A DNA stretch of 64,000 nt from Glebionis coronaria. Taxonomy: Eukaryota > Streptophyta > Magnoliopsida > Asterales > Asteraceae. The notes under the pieces are model-generated. The model did not search any database. It had not been told where the DNA came from and was given only the letters and a program-made list of their open reading frames with translations. The DNA lies in NCBI GenBank assembly GCA_025667525.1, contig CM046878.1, positions 101,695,237 to 101,759,236 on the forward strand, written 5' to 3'. Shown here piece after piece: positions 35,301 through 45,724 of this stretch (position 1 is the first letter of the stretch; each line of letters begins with the position of its first letter). The translations under genes were made by a program, and so were the position numbers.

Positions 35301-37381
35301 CCAAATGACGTCACTATTGATATTCTAGTCTTCCCTATAAACCTTTATATAAAAAATAACGGAATTTCAGTTTTGCAATGTAGTACTCATCATACTTTTT
35401 GTATACATATGGATCATCAATAAATAGTTTTAAGTTTCACAAGTCACCAGGTAACCGTTGTAGCTTACTATGGCTATATTTGGTGAAATGGGTCAAAGCT
35501 GGAGCGGCTCAAGCTGTAGCTTATTTGTAAGCCAAAATCTCAAACTGTTTTTTTAAGGGCAATTTTTTACAACTCACTCAAACTATCTCACATGTCTCCA
35601 CCGAGACTTGAACCCACAACCTTTAGGTTAAAGGGTCACTCAAACTTATATTAGAAGTTGTTCGGCGAATTAGATGGAAATGAAGGTTATTAACGTAGAA
35701 TTGCATAAAAATACACATTTGGTGTGATACTCCATTATACTTTGAAGGGTATTTAAGTAATTTGCCTAGCTATAAGCCCCTTTCTATGGCCCTTCGGCTT
35801 ATAGAGGCTTATGGCTCATAAAAGCTTCTGTAAGCCTGCGTGACAAACAAAGCTTATTTTAAACAATTCATTAATCAATTAGCATCAGCAATAAATAGTT
35901 TGACATCAAGCGACCCCGGAAACCATAATATAGCACAAACATAGGCAAAAAAACCAGTAAGAAAAGCCAAAAATGAAAACACAGATACTATTTCACATAA
36001 GAAATTGTTATCATTTTCCCTCTCAATGTATTTCATTGCAATCATTCAATAAACATTTGATCTATCGGCGACATTGAGTTCCGAATCTTGTTTCTAAGCT
36101 AGAGATTCCTAACCTTTTGTTCAATTGTACAAGCGTTGTTCATTTCATTACAGTAGCGTTTTCAACCGGGGTGTTGTTCATAATCAACAAGTTTAAAAAG
36201 TCAACCAGGACGCAGATATAATAAGTTTATTATATCATAGTAATAAACTTACATAAGTTCATAAGTCTCGGAATAAGACACAAAATTAGGGCTTATTTTG
36301 TATAAGCCGAATTGGGCTTACATTATATAAGCTAAAACAACAGCCCCCTATATTAAAGGCTCATGCCCCTATATGAACCCCGATAAGGCCGATTATGCAA
36401 AACAATTCATCAATCAATTAGCATCAACAATAAATAGTTTTTCAAGTTTACGAGGTTGGCAAAAACAAGCTACCAGGGAAACTAAAGTACAAGACAAGAA
36501 CCATAATATAGAAAGCCAAAAATGAAACCCATATATTATTTCACATAAGAAAAAAAAAAACCATTTCATAAAACCCCTTTCTTTGGCCTTGGTCTTCCAG
36601 AGGGTTACGGCTTATAAAAGCTTCCATAAGCCCGTGTATCAAACAAGGACTATACAATAAGCTAGCTTAGGGGGTGTTTGATTTGGCTTATATAACGTAA
36701 GCCCATTTCATAAGTTCATAAGTCTCGGAATAAGACACAAAATTAGGGCTTATGTTATATAAGCCGAAATGGGCTTACATTATATAAGCTAAAACAAACA
36801 GCCCCTTATATCAAAAGCTCATGCCCCTATTTGAACCCCAATAAGCCCCAACTATAGAAAAAACAATTCATCAATCAATTAGCATCATCAATAGATAGTC
36901 CTAAGCTTATTTGAAGACTTAAGGCATTATTAAGTTTATTATATCATACGTAATAAACTTACATAAGTTCATAAGTCTCCGAAATGTTCTTACATAAGCT
37001 AAAATAAACAGCCCCTAAAGAACCCCGATAAGCCCGACTATGCAAAACAATTCATCAATAAATAGTTCTATCTTTACGAGGTTCGGCAAAACATCAAGCT
37101 ACCCTATAAACTAAAGTACAACACAAGACCATAATATAACAAGGCAAAAATGAGAACCCAGATGTTATTTTAGATAAGAAAAAAAAACCCATGTGATAAA
37201 AAATGGTTATATACCTTGAGAATGAGAAACGAGGAGCAGCAGGTGATGAGGTTTTTGGGATGGAGAATTTCGGAGCTGAAGGTGCTGATTTGGGGATGGA
37301 TGATGATGCTTGTTTAAAAGCGGATTTGATGTTTGAAAACGATGATTTGTTTATGAATCTGCTGCTGCATCTTGCTGCCAT
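32349..37381 (-). CDS. NFD6: NUCLEAR FUSION DEFECTIVE 6 (NFD6)-like organelle protein, alternative 3' ends
   Basis: Exon 1 is 37215-37381 (MAARCSSRFINKSSFSN.. Ser/Lys-rich targeting region, donor AAG|GTATAT). Exon 2 starts at 33979 after a 3235-base intron (acceptor ATAG|GTGCCC) and encodes LGCVQSLLPLHNAVAAARLT and SCLSTTSRSCRSLSQ, the conserved NFD6 core. Two endings are possible. Read-through ends ..GILCCTSPGL at 33829 (105 residues). Splicing at the donor CAGG|GTATAC (exon end 33861) to an exon at 32649-32668 or 32349-32368 ends ..QDAYDGS or ..QDEFDGT (101 residues). I recall both kinds of end in plant NFD6 proteins. The family is small, mitochondrial or plastid targeted, and needed for karyogamy in Arabidopsis; its molecular role is unknown. 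Confidence 0.85.
32649..32668 (-). other. NFD6: candidate NFD6 alternative last exon, copy B
   Basis: The acceptor CCTTTTCCCAG precedes AT|GCA|TAT|GAT|GGA|TCG|TGA, encoding D-A-Y-D-G-S-stop in the same phase. It is exactly 300 bp from copy A and closer to exon 2, so it would be met first by the splicing machinery. Confidence 0.6.
34300..37190. repeat. diverged repeat units filling the NFD6 intron
   Basis: Copies of a block with AACAATTCATCAATCAATTA, (A)ATAAATAGTT, CAAGCTACC and AAAGTACAACACAAGACC-type words occur near 34320, 34530, 35090, 35865-36000, 36403-36550, 36861 and 37040-37190. The last copy is next to exon 1, so the 5' end of the intron seems to have been copied several times. Confidence 0.5.
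36671..36805. mobile_element. short MITE-like palindrome in the NFD6 intron
   Basis: Ends GGGGTGTTTGATTTGGCTTA and, reversed, GGGGCTGTTTGTTTTAGCTT. Related stretches (AAGTCTC(G/C)GAAT.., ATATAAGCTAAAACAACAGC) occur near 36200-36345 and 36925-37015. No clear target duplication. Confidence 0.45.
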
Positions 37382-37479
37382 TTTTATTCTTCTTTTTTTT
37401 TTTTAAGATCTGAGTATAAATGATGGAATCTGTTTTTAGGGTTTAGGGGTTTTGATGTCAGCCACTGTTTTAGTTAGGG

Positions 37480-38014
37480 TCATATCCGTTTGTTAAATGG
37501 ATGGTTACTTGACCCGAAGTTAATAATTTGGGTTTGGCCATAAAAACTGAAAATCGAACCGAATTGAACTCGAACTAAATCGAACTGAAAATAGAATTCG
37601 AGTTTTGGGTCATAACCGAAACGAACCAAATTACAAATATGATTTTCGGGTTGGATATAGGTTTGACAATCAGACCTGAAAACCAAATTATATAAATAAT
37701 AAAAAAAATTATATATCTATATCTATATAATAGTTATTAAAATTTAATCTAATCCTAATATATGTAAATTAGTTATTAAAATATAATTTTAATATGAAAT
37801 AAATTTTGTTTGAAATATTTATATAATTATATATATTTTTTGAAAAATTCGGAAAATTCGGGTTTTTCGAATCAACCTGAAAACCGAACCGAATTCAAAT
37901 TTGGTTTTCGGTTCGGGTGAAATCTAGCTCGGTTCGGTTCGATTTTCGGGTTGACCCGGAAAAAAAAATAACCAAATAACCCAAACTGAACACCGCTAAT
38001 GTTTAGTTACAATT
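37480..38014. repeat. GGTTCGG/CCGAACC-rich element remnant
   Basis: Dense GAACC/GGTTC words around 37540-37680 and 37850-37970, with an AT-rich centre, suggest inverted arms of an old element. Ends not resolved. Confidence 0.35.
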
Positions 38015-38505
38015 AGGGGTGACAAGAACCCGCATCGTAAATCATAAAATCATAAAAAATCTCAAAAAACGCACTACAAAAATTGCACAATAGCAAAAAC
38101 CAGTGAGTTTTACTATAAAATCGCACCACAAAATCCACATCGCACCGCACATTAGTTATATAACCCGAAAAATGACACACCGATTATTTAATGCATGTTA
38201 TAAGGGTTCTATTCTATATTATCAATAATATTCTAAGTAATGTATGTGTTTTCATTAACTATATGCATTGTTATAACTGAAAATACCAACATTTAGAAAC
38301 AAAAACAGCAAAAACATACATAAATTTTATAAATTATAAAAGGTGAGGTGGTGTGGTGCGGTTGAAATCAGCAAACCGCAAAAAGCCGTTAAACCGAAAC
38401 CGCAAAAACCGTGCGATGCAGATCCACACTTTTTAAAAAAGCACAATTGCGGATGCGATATGGTTTTTGCCAAAAACTGCACCGCCTCGCACCATGCTCA
38501 CCCCT
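38015..38505. mobile_element. AGGGGTGA-ended TIR element
   Basis: Starts AGGGGTGACAAG and ends, reversed, AGGGGTGAGCATGG. The flanks TTACAATT and TTGCAACT agree at 6 of 8 positions, hinting at an 8-bp hAT-type duplication. Confidence 0.5.
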
Positions 38506-38513
38506 TTGCAACT

Positions 38514-38813
38514 AGGGGTGAGCATCTTAGATTGGCGATTGGACTGGATAGGAAAACCAAACCAGACTGAATCAAACACATTTCGGTCTGATTCTCAGTC
38601 TATGGTTCATCGTATTCGGTCTTCGATCCGTTTTAGTCTTACCAAAAACTCGTCGATTATGCCTAATAAGGTCAGACCGGATCGAACCAAAGACCGATCT
38701 GAACCGGAATGGATCATTTCGGTCTAGTCCTCGGTCCGACGTTTTGGATTATTTTTGTCTATGTCTGATCCGGTCCTCGCCCGTCCAATCCGATTTTAAA
38801 TCGATGCTCACCT
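38514..38813. mobile_element. second AGGGGTGA-ended TIR element, abutting the first
   Basis: Starts AGGGGTGAGCATC and ends, reversed, AGGTGAGCATCGA; 300 bp, with GGTC/GACC-rich interior. It begins 8 bases after the previous element. Confidence 0.5.
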
Positions 38814-39371
38814 TTATATTTCACTATTTGATTCATTCAATTTAGCATCGGGTGCGTTGGGCTTTACTCGCGCTAAGGCTAAGCATAATAGATCGCGAAT
38901 CAAATCAAACCTAAACTGGATTGAATTGAATCCTTTTCATTAGTTTTAGTTTCCAGATCGGTCCTATTTATGCAACTCAACCCGACCGGATCGAAATGTA
39001 GTAATTTGGGCTAATTCGGTTTATGTCTTGTCTAATTCGATTTAGTTTCTCTCAATCCGATCCGATTTGTCAATAATTATGAAGTGTAAAGAATAGCTCA
39101 GTTGGGCACTAAGGTAGTGGTTTCCTTGGGGGAGGTTTTTTGGAGGTCTTGGGCAAAGGCCCTCTCAAACGAAGCGGATAAGGAGTTTAACATAATTAGG
39201 CGAGTGTTTGAAAAATACATTTTGTTGCTGGGATGTTATTGCACGACTCGACCCACTAACCACGTTCTAAAAAAAATATTGAAGTTAGATGTTTTTTTCT
39301 TCTATTTATTTAGACTTTAGTTACAACATCTTACTATGAGAGATGAGAGACGAGTATAGTATTAAAAAGAA
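38814..39371. other. no gene; element remnants
   Basis: 38870-39070 has more GATCGG/CCGATC words like the neighbouring elements. ATAGCTCAGTTGG at 39093 resembles a Pol III A box, but no B box follows at the usual distance. Confidence 0.35.
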
Positions 39372-39444
39372 TTCCGTTGCCGGGACTTGAACCCGGGTCT
39401 CTCGGGTGAGAGCCGAGTATCCTAACCAACTAGACTACAACGGA
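39372..39444 (-). tRNA. tRNA-Glu (CTC anticodon)
   Basis: 73 bases on the minus strand. The acceptor stem TCCGTTG pairs with CAACGGA, followed by discriminator A. The D arm has TAGTCTAGTTGG, the anticodon stem CTCGG/CCGAG encloses loop CTCTCAC (anticodon CTC), and the T arm is GGGTTCAAGTCCC. A run of five T follows within a few bases, as a Pol III terminator. No intron. It matches the usual plant nuclear tRNA-Glu closely. Confidence 0.95.
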
Positions 39445-40073
39445 TTTGTTATTGCACTTCTTTAGTTAGTTTATACACTGGTAGTGGGGAATCTGTGTCA
39501 ATGTGGCATGATCAATGGCATGAACAAAAGCTTTTGAAAAGTCTAGTATCAAACAGGATCTTATTTGATGGAACTGGTGAGCGTAAGGTTGTACATGGTA
39601 TGGTTTTTTCTATGCAATCCAAGATGTGCTTTCATGGCGGTGAAGGAAACATTACTACAGTACTAAAAATTAACCTTATATATAGGTTTAACAGAACAGT
39701 GATTACATTTATGGTTGTATAGTAGGTCCACTAAAGGCGATGACCATCTGATTTGATTGAAAAGGGCAGATAGGAGTCTTTAGGCTTTGAAGCGTTTGTG
39801 TTACCAGAATATCAGTTGAGTACATTGTAATACCGTACATGCTTCTGAGTTCAAGAACACATTGATTTGGATATTCTATGATTCAACTGTGCCATTCATC
39901 TGATCGATGTTTGTGATTTTGCTTACTGATGTTGTTCTCGTTTGAACATTGTTAAAACGTATTAATCTCGTATGAATTTTGATCATTTTGAGACAGTTTT
40001 ATCACTTTGAAAACCAAATCAATCAGCAACTAATAATTAGAATGAAAAGAATAAATTCAATCTGTCTAACAAA
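39445..40073. other. no gene recognised
   Basis: The spacer between tRNA-Glu and the 3' end of the metalloproteinase gene, with a short frame at 39495-39722 that matches nothing I know. Confidence 0.4.
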
Positions 40074-40949
40074 CTAAAATAGTAAAACCCCCACAAGTAA
40101 CACCAGCAAAGTCACCCATTCACCTCTCAGGGGTCGATAACCTGAAGAAATATAGTTCGGGTTCGACCCATACAAAGTCTGAATCCCTTTAACATCATCC
40201 ATTGTTAGATCCACTTTTCTAGTCCTCGGGCTCAAACTCGGGTACATAACCGCCTCTTTAACACTCGAATGATCCAAACCAAGTATATGTCCAATTTCAT
40301 GAGTCGCAACTGACTCCAAATCAATAGCCACCTTTGATCTGGTCGATCCAAAATCAACGGCCCATGTTTCGGCTGTATCAAAGTGAAGTGAAACTCGGAT
40401 TTTTAATCCTTTTAAAATTAATGTTCGTTTTATCCTCGATTCGACTCGAATTTGATTTCCGTTTTTACGTTTCAACTTAATTCGTTTTTGGTACAATCTC
40501 TTTTTGGGTATTTTTAAACTAATTTAAAACTTATTAAATGAAAACTAAATTAATTATCTATTTTTAAACTATTAAATTGCAAATAAATCTATTAAAAGCT
40601 ATTTGAAATTAATCTATCTAAAAATTGTAAAAATAAATCTATAAAAATAACTTTTACTTTAAAAATAATCTATTTAAAACTTTTTAAACTAAATACTTAA
40701 TTAAACTATTTTATACTAAAATAAAACCTATATTAATTTTGAATTAAAAAAAACTAACTTTAAAGAAAAACAAATTAAATAAAATATATTTTTCTAACTT
40801 TTTATCTTTTTATAAAAACTGAATTTAAATAAACTATTTAATTAATTCTAATTAAAATCTAATTAAACTATAATTAATCTAATTAAAAGCTGCCAGCCAA
40901 TTAAATATACTATATTAATAATCTATTGCGAACTATTAAACAAAAAGGT

Positions 40950-41020
40950 GCCCAGCTCAGTTGGGTGGGACGATGGTTGTTGTACGAAAGGTCACAGGTT
41001 CGAGTCCTGTGAAGGACGAA
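40950..41020 (+). other. tRNA-like segment with A and B boxes
   Basis: GCCCAGCTCAGTTGGGTGGG resembles an A box and GGTTCGAGTCC is a perfect B box. A T-arm-like hairpin (TCACAGG..CCTGTGA) is present, and a run of eight T follows at about 41032. The acceptor and anticodon stems do not fold well, so it is more likely a tRNA-derived sequence (SINE head or old tRNA) than a working tRNA. Confidence 0.45.
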
Positions 41021-41899
41021 TTGCTAATTAATTTTTTTTAACCTTTTACTTTTTGGAACTTGATTTATTTTTGGACAAAATAATTAACCAAACAGATCAA
41101 TTGGATCTGTGGTTTTCAACAGCAAATAATAAGCAACAATCAGTTTTTCAAAGAAACAAAATATAAGCAGATAATCAAATTGATAACAAGCAAAACAACT
41201 ATAAGCAGAAAATAGCACAATAATAAGCAGAAACCAATTAAGCTAATTAAAACTGATAGTAAGCTACTCTTAAAAGAAAACTGACTATCTAAAAAGCTTG
41301 ATTAAAATAACTCTAAATTAAGCTACAATATTTTAAACCAAAACTGAGATTCAAAAGAAGCGAATGAAAACAACCCTACAGCTTAATGTAAACCTGCTAT
41401 ACTATATCCGAACCATAATCAAAATGACCCTAAGCTGATCCAAATAAGCTAAACCAAAACCGATATATAAGCAATAACAACCAAGCGCAGGTTTATCAAA
41501 CTTATTTTATTAGCAGATAAGCAAAGTAAAACAAAGTGCAAATAAATAAACAGATTTACTCTAAACAGATTATAGCAACTCTAAGCAGATTTTATAAACC
41601 TAACTTAACAAAGATTTAAAAAGAAAGTTTGGAACCTTGAGTCGAAACCGCTGAGCCGAAGCGTCGCGCTGAGCGAGCTTAAACCGAGACAAACACCAAA
41701 CAACTCATCAACAAATCTAACTTCTTCAAATCAAAACTCTAACCGAATCGAATTCAAACTTGAACGAAATCAACACCAAAACTGAATCGAACCCAAACAC
41801 TGTCTCGGATGAACAGTAGCAATAACTCTTTCTCTTTTTTTTATATAAATCTTCCAGTGGGAAAATCTATCATACTTTTCTTTATTTTTTCTTTTTATA

Positions 41900-41903
<4 letters not shown>

Positions 41904-41937
<34 letters not shown>
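41904..41937. repeat. T34 homopolymer
   Basis: 34 consecutive T (poly-A on the minus strand) inside the insertion, preceded by TATATATA. Its length in the assembly is uncertain. Confidence 0.9.
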
Positions 41938-41940
<3 letters not shown>

Positions 41941-44059
41941 TTATATCATTACCGAAAATGAGAACAGTAGACAATATTATATCAACTGATTAAAAATAAG
42001 AACTATAACTGGGAATTAAAAACAAGATGATATTTAAATCGAAACTGAAACTTTCATTAATTAAATAAAAACTTACAATACTTGAAATTGAGATTACAAA
42101 AATCCTATTTAATCTATTTTCTAAAAATTAAAAATAAAGGAAAAGCATATTAAACATTACATGAGGAGAGGGTATTTATAGGGAACCCTCGAATCTTCTA
42201 GGGAGTGAAATCCTGACCCTTGATTCTCTCTTCTTCTCTCTTGATTTAATCGAACGGTGGAGGTGAATCTTCCCTCACACGGATTGCCCTCGTGGCTCTT
42301 TTGTGTTTCTTCTTTGGATGCTGATTGGTGGATTTGATAGATTGAGGTGTAGGAACCAATAAGATTAGGCCACGTAGCTTTCTCTTCCATCTTCTCTTCC
42401 GAATACTTTGGGAATTAATTCCCAAACGTGTGCATCGCACGTGGGATTAAAAGCCCCATATCAATTTTTCTTTTTACCAGTTAGGGTTTTGATGATTTAC
42501 TGGTTTGGGTGAAAAGGTGAATGGGGGAGAAGGGTGAGAGAGAAGGTAACACTTTGTTTGTATCGTAAAAAAATATGTGAGGGGGTTGGGTAAAATAATG
42601 AATGGGGTGAGTGGGATATTGACCGGGTATTGGGTAGGTAGTTAACACGTGGGGTAAAAAAAATGGTTTGACTTGTGATTTTTCTTTTGACTGCCCAAAA
42701 CGAATTCATATTCGTTTCTTTCTTTTGTGAATTTGTTTCCCATTGGGCTGTGACTAGTCTTTGGCCCAATTTGTGTATTCAAAATGCTTCCAGCCGTTTT
42801 TTTTTTAATTCCTGTCAATGGGCTTTGAGGCCCAAAGATTTTTTAACCGTCCCATATTTATTTTGATTATGGGCTTAAGCCCAAGTAAATCATAAACTTC
42901 CTTCATTAGCCCAATACTTAGGCCCGTTAAACTAATGTGGGACCCGCTTGACCAAATTCCTTCATAAAATATTAAATCCCCTAAAATCGAGCTTGGAATC
43001 GGCTTTCTTGATCATTACTTCAATTTTAAGTTGGTTTTGTCGGTTTTCCGTGATCTTTGCACACTTGGACTTTTGATCTTGTCTTCGTTTCTTTCTTGGA
43101 CTTTTCTTCATTATTTGACCGTGAAATCCCGTGTTTTCTCTTCTTTTGATCATTTGTACCTATTTATCACACAAAACACAAAACCACGCGTAATTCCGAC
43201 ATTTAAGATAATAAACACATGATTAGGTCTTGTTTTTCCTTGAATTTAGTGGCAAAAGGATAAGTGTTTTCACACTTATTATGAAGCCTACCGTTTTCTG
43301 GCGGAAAAGCATGTGCCAAAACCCCTAAAACCCCATCAAACGGCTTCCCGTCCCTGTGGTGCCCTCCATAAAACGCTATCTTTATATCAGCGTTACGATA
43401 ATCGTCGACTTCAGTAAAGTTTACGGGTATCGTAGACGCCCAGTGTCCAAAAGCACGTTGGAAAACATCTCGTATCTCGGCATAACTAATATAATCGATC
43501 ATATGACCATCCGAAAAAGCATATGTCAGCATCAAAGTCTCGGTTTTCGACGTTTGTCTCCACTTCGGCTTCCCATAAAAAAACGTATACTTTTTCGATA
43601 CATGCATTTTACCTTTCCCCGTAACGTAATCCGACACGCCGCATCTCGGCAGCATGATCTGACCAACTGTATCCGTATCCAGCCTTCCAGTCACCTTTAA
43701 ACCCATCTTTTCTTGATACCTCAAAACCGCGCCTTCAAACTTGTCGTCAAACGTGTCGCTAAAAGTGTCGCTGAAGCCATCGAGGTGCCCGAAGTGGTGA
43801 AAGTACTTTTTGAGCTCGGACAAGCCCGAGAAACTAGCACCTTTGCCTGCGTTTGTGAACTTTGAAAAGGTGTGCCACTTCGGGTTTGCTGATAAGTGGA
43901 TGGGGGATTCCGGTGGTGAGACAGGTGGCAAGATTCTGGCGGGAAAAGCATGTCGGATGAGAGATAATAGTAATACGATGAATAATATGTTGTAACGAGA
44001 ATAACGATACATTATGGTTTATGTTAAATTAGGTCGACTTTTAGGATATTATTATTGTG

Positions 44060-45490
44060 TGTATTTAACTATTTATATAAGACTCAAAGAGTGAATCCAA
44101 GGTTATTTGTTGCATGCATGACGGTTAAATAATTACATATATGTTTAGGATTTTGTATTCGGCGTCCAACCAAACAACCTTTTGGGTTGCTTCTTGCCGA
44201 TCGGACCAAAAGGAAAAAGAAGTGGCTTTTTGTTTTTCTAACTTATGACAAAACAATGAAGTTAATCTTACTTTTATATTCGTAGTTACTTGGTGAGCAA
44301 GCCCACAAGCCCAAAGCTTGTGGTTCGGCCGACTAAGACAAACAAGGGAAGAAAACCCTTTGTTTCCTTTTTTCGGGCTTTCCTTTCTTGTTTATTTGTT
44401 TAATTCATAATTAATACTAGCTTAAAAACCCATGGAATCACGGAGTTTCTTAAAGGAGCATTTTTAAAAAATTATAGATATGAACCGAGTAAGAAAAACA
44501 ACGAATGTAATCATGTTTCATTAATATCTGAAAGAAAAAAAGTAATAAGTGAATTACTTGATACACAATTGAGTTTCTAACAATTAAAATAATAAATGTT
44601 CATGTGTGGTCGTCTCCAATTGGTAAATATGCTTAAAGAGCAAATATACGTAGTCAACGTCAAATACTTGCTCAATTCAATCACTCAAACCTTCCCCGCA
44701 ATGTAATCTTTAACATAAATCCGCATTTAACAACCCATTATGAGCTTGAAAAATATTGTTCATGTACAAGTTACAAAAGATCCTCGCAATGTGATCTTAA
44801 TTAGATTTCTGTTTTAACAAATAGTGAAGAGTCATGACGATTTTACTTATGTGGTTGCATTTAGATTTAAAACCAAAACTGGTGAACATAACTTATATCC
44901 CTATTAGGATACATTTTACAATTAACTCGTATGATAGTAAATTAATACAAATGTCCTAACCTACGTAACATGGGCCATATTTCCAAGTATCAAAATAACG
45001 TTAAGCAGCTTATTACTTCTTACACAATGGTTTCTATTTTCCATTGTTCAACGCAAAATAACTTTGTTGATAACGACTATGATACCCATCATCAACTACT
45101 GCCATAAACATTTTCAGCACACTGCCTCTTTATCTCCTTAACATCTGCTATCCTCTGGCTATTATCTTATAGTGTTAGGCTTGCCATTGTTCTCGAAAGT
45201 CTGTATATTATAAGGATCAACACAAAATAAGTAACCCCTTCATAATCATATAATCTAAAACTCGTTCTCGATGGTTGGAGAGCAAAATGACTATGCAAGA
45301 TGGTTGGAGACTGAAAAAAGTTGAATCTAATAAAAATCAAACATGCGATACTTTTAAAATAACAACAACAAAAGAACATTACATTGCCTGAAATTACATT
45401 CAAAGAATGCCACCTTATATCAGCGTAAAGTCTACATGTTGGCATCAACCAGAATTCCCATGCCACACTTCTTCCTAAATGAAAGTTAAG
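44060..45490. other. upstream of the metalloproteinase; no gene recognised
   Basis: AT-rich. A TATATAA-like stretch at 44075-44081 lies about 65 bases above the metalloproteinase ATG on the minus strand and may be its TATA box. Nothing else is supported. Confidence 0.4.
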
Positions 45491-45495
45491 AAAAA

Positions 45496-45703
45496 TAGAA
45501 ACAAATAATTTGACCTCGAAGAACTTTTTTCTACACCATGTTAGTAGTTTTAGAAATATTACCATCCTGATCACAAACGACAATTTTTAAACCTTTTTTG
45601 TTTTTCACTCGTAAAACATAAACGTGTAATTGTCCATGGATGAAAACAGGACGTTGAATATATAAACCAACATTTTAAAGTGATTTACCCTGACTTTTGT
45701 TAG
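45496..45703 (-). pseudogene. PIF1-like helicase C-terminal fragment
   Basis: The minus-strand frame reads TNKSQGKSL, stop, NVGLYIQRPVFIHGQLHV.. LRVKNKKGLKIVVCDQDG ..SKTTNMV, stop, KKVLRGQI. The NKSQGxS and HGQLxVxxxRV words mark the last helicase motifs of PIF1-type enzymes, found both as cellular PIF1 and in Helitron RepHel proteins. Two stops and no upstream helicase core: a remnant. Confidence 0.75.
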
Positions 45704-45724
45704 TCGTCGTTATGAATAAATTGA

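Larger units (their letters stand above)
40389..43281 (-). mobile_element. 2.9 kb insertion in the metalloproteinase gene, probable solo LTR
   Basis: Flanked by TGAAG at 40384-40388 and 43282-43286 (plus strand). On the minus strand it begins TAATAAGTGTG and ends GAGTTTCA, i.e. TA..CA. A promoter-like CCCTATAAATACCC lies at 42170-42183 on the minus strand after a GC-richer leader. No internal retroelement domain and no repeated ends are visible. A 5-bp duplication, an internal promoter and no coding fit a long solo LTR, but a non-autonomous element of another kind is possible. It contains a tRNA-like segment and a 34-base T run. Confidence 0.6.
40074..44012 (-). pseudogene. matrix metalloproteinase (matrixin), interrupted by an insertion
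   Basis: Two parts, 43282-44012 and 40074-40383, encode one plant MMP. Part 1 has a signal peptide (about residues 1-24), the peptidoglycan-binding-like propeptide, the cysteine switch PRCGVSD (residues 122-128) and the first half of the catalytic domain, up to PPENGRLH. Part 2 resumes at [11 protein letters not shown] and carries the zinc site [11 protein letters not shown], the Met-turn AVMYP and a hydrophobic tail ([14 protein letters not shown]) typical of GPI anchoring. Without the 2898 inserted bases (element plus one target copy) the parts are in frame (346 residues, usual for the family), with no other break seen. Plant MMPs are normally intronless, and the join shows a 5-bp duplication rather than GT-AG. 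As it stands, translation would run off into the insertion and lack the zinc site. Confidence 0.85.

Noticed and set aside
35590..35640. Possible SINE B box on the minus strand (GGGTTCAAGTCTC)
   Set aside because: No A box at the right distance and no element ends.
39093..39130. Possible tRNA or SINE start (ATAGCTCAGTTGG)
   Set aside because: No B box or tRNA fold follows.
40389..43281. The insertion as a Helitron (hairpin ATAAGTG..CACTTAT near its plus-strand right end)
   Set aside because: A 5-bp duplication is present and no CTRR end is seen; Helitrons do not duplicate the target.
40389..43281. The insertion as a LINE or SINE because of the T34 run
   Set aside because: The homopolymer is internal, not at an end next to the target duplication.
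40384..43286. The metalloproteinase gap as a normal intron
   Set aside because: The join has a 5-bp direct duplication and no GT-AG at the frame-preserving positions; family members are usually intronless.
45167..45583. 138-codon minus-strand frame
   Set aside because: It overlaps the PIF1 scrap in a different frame and has no recognisable domain.
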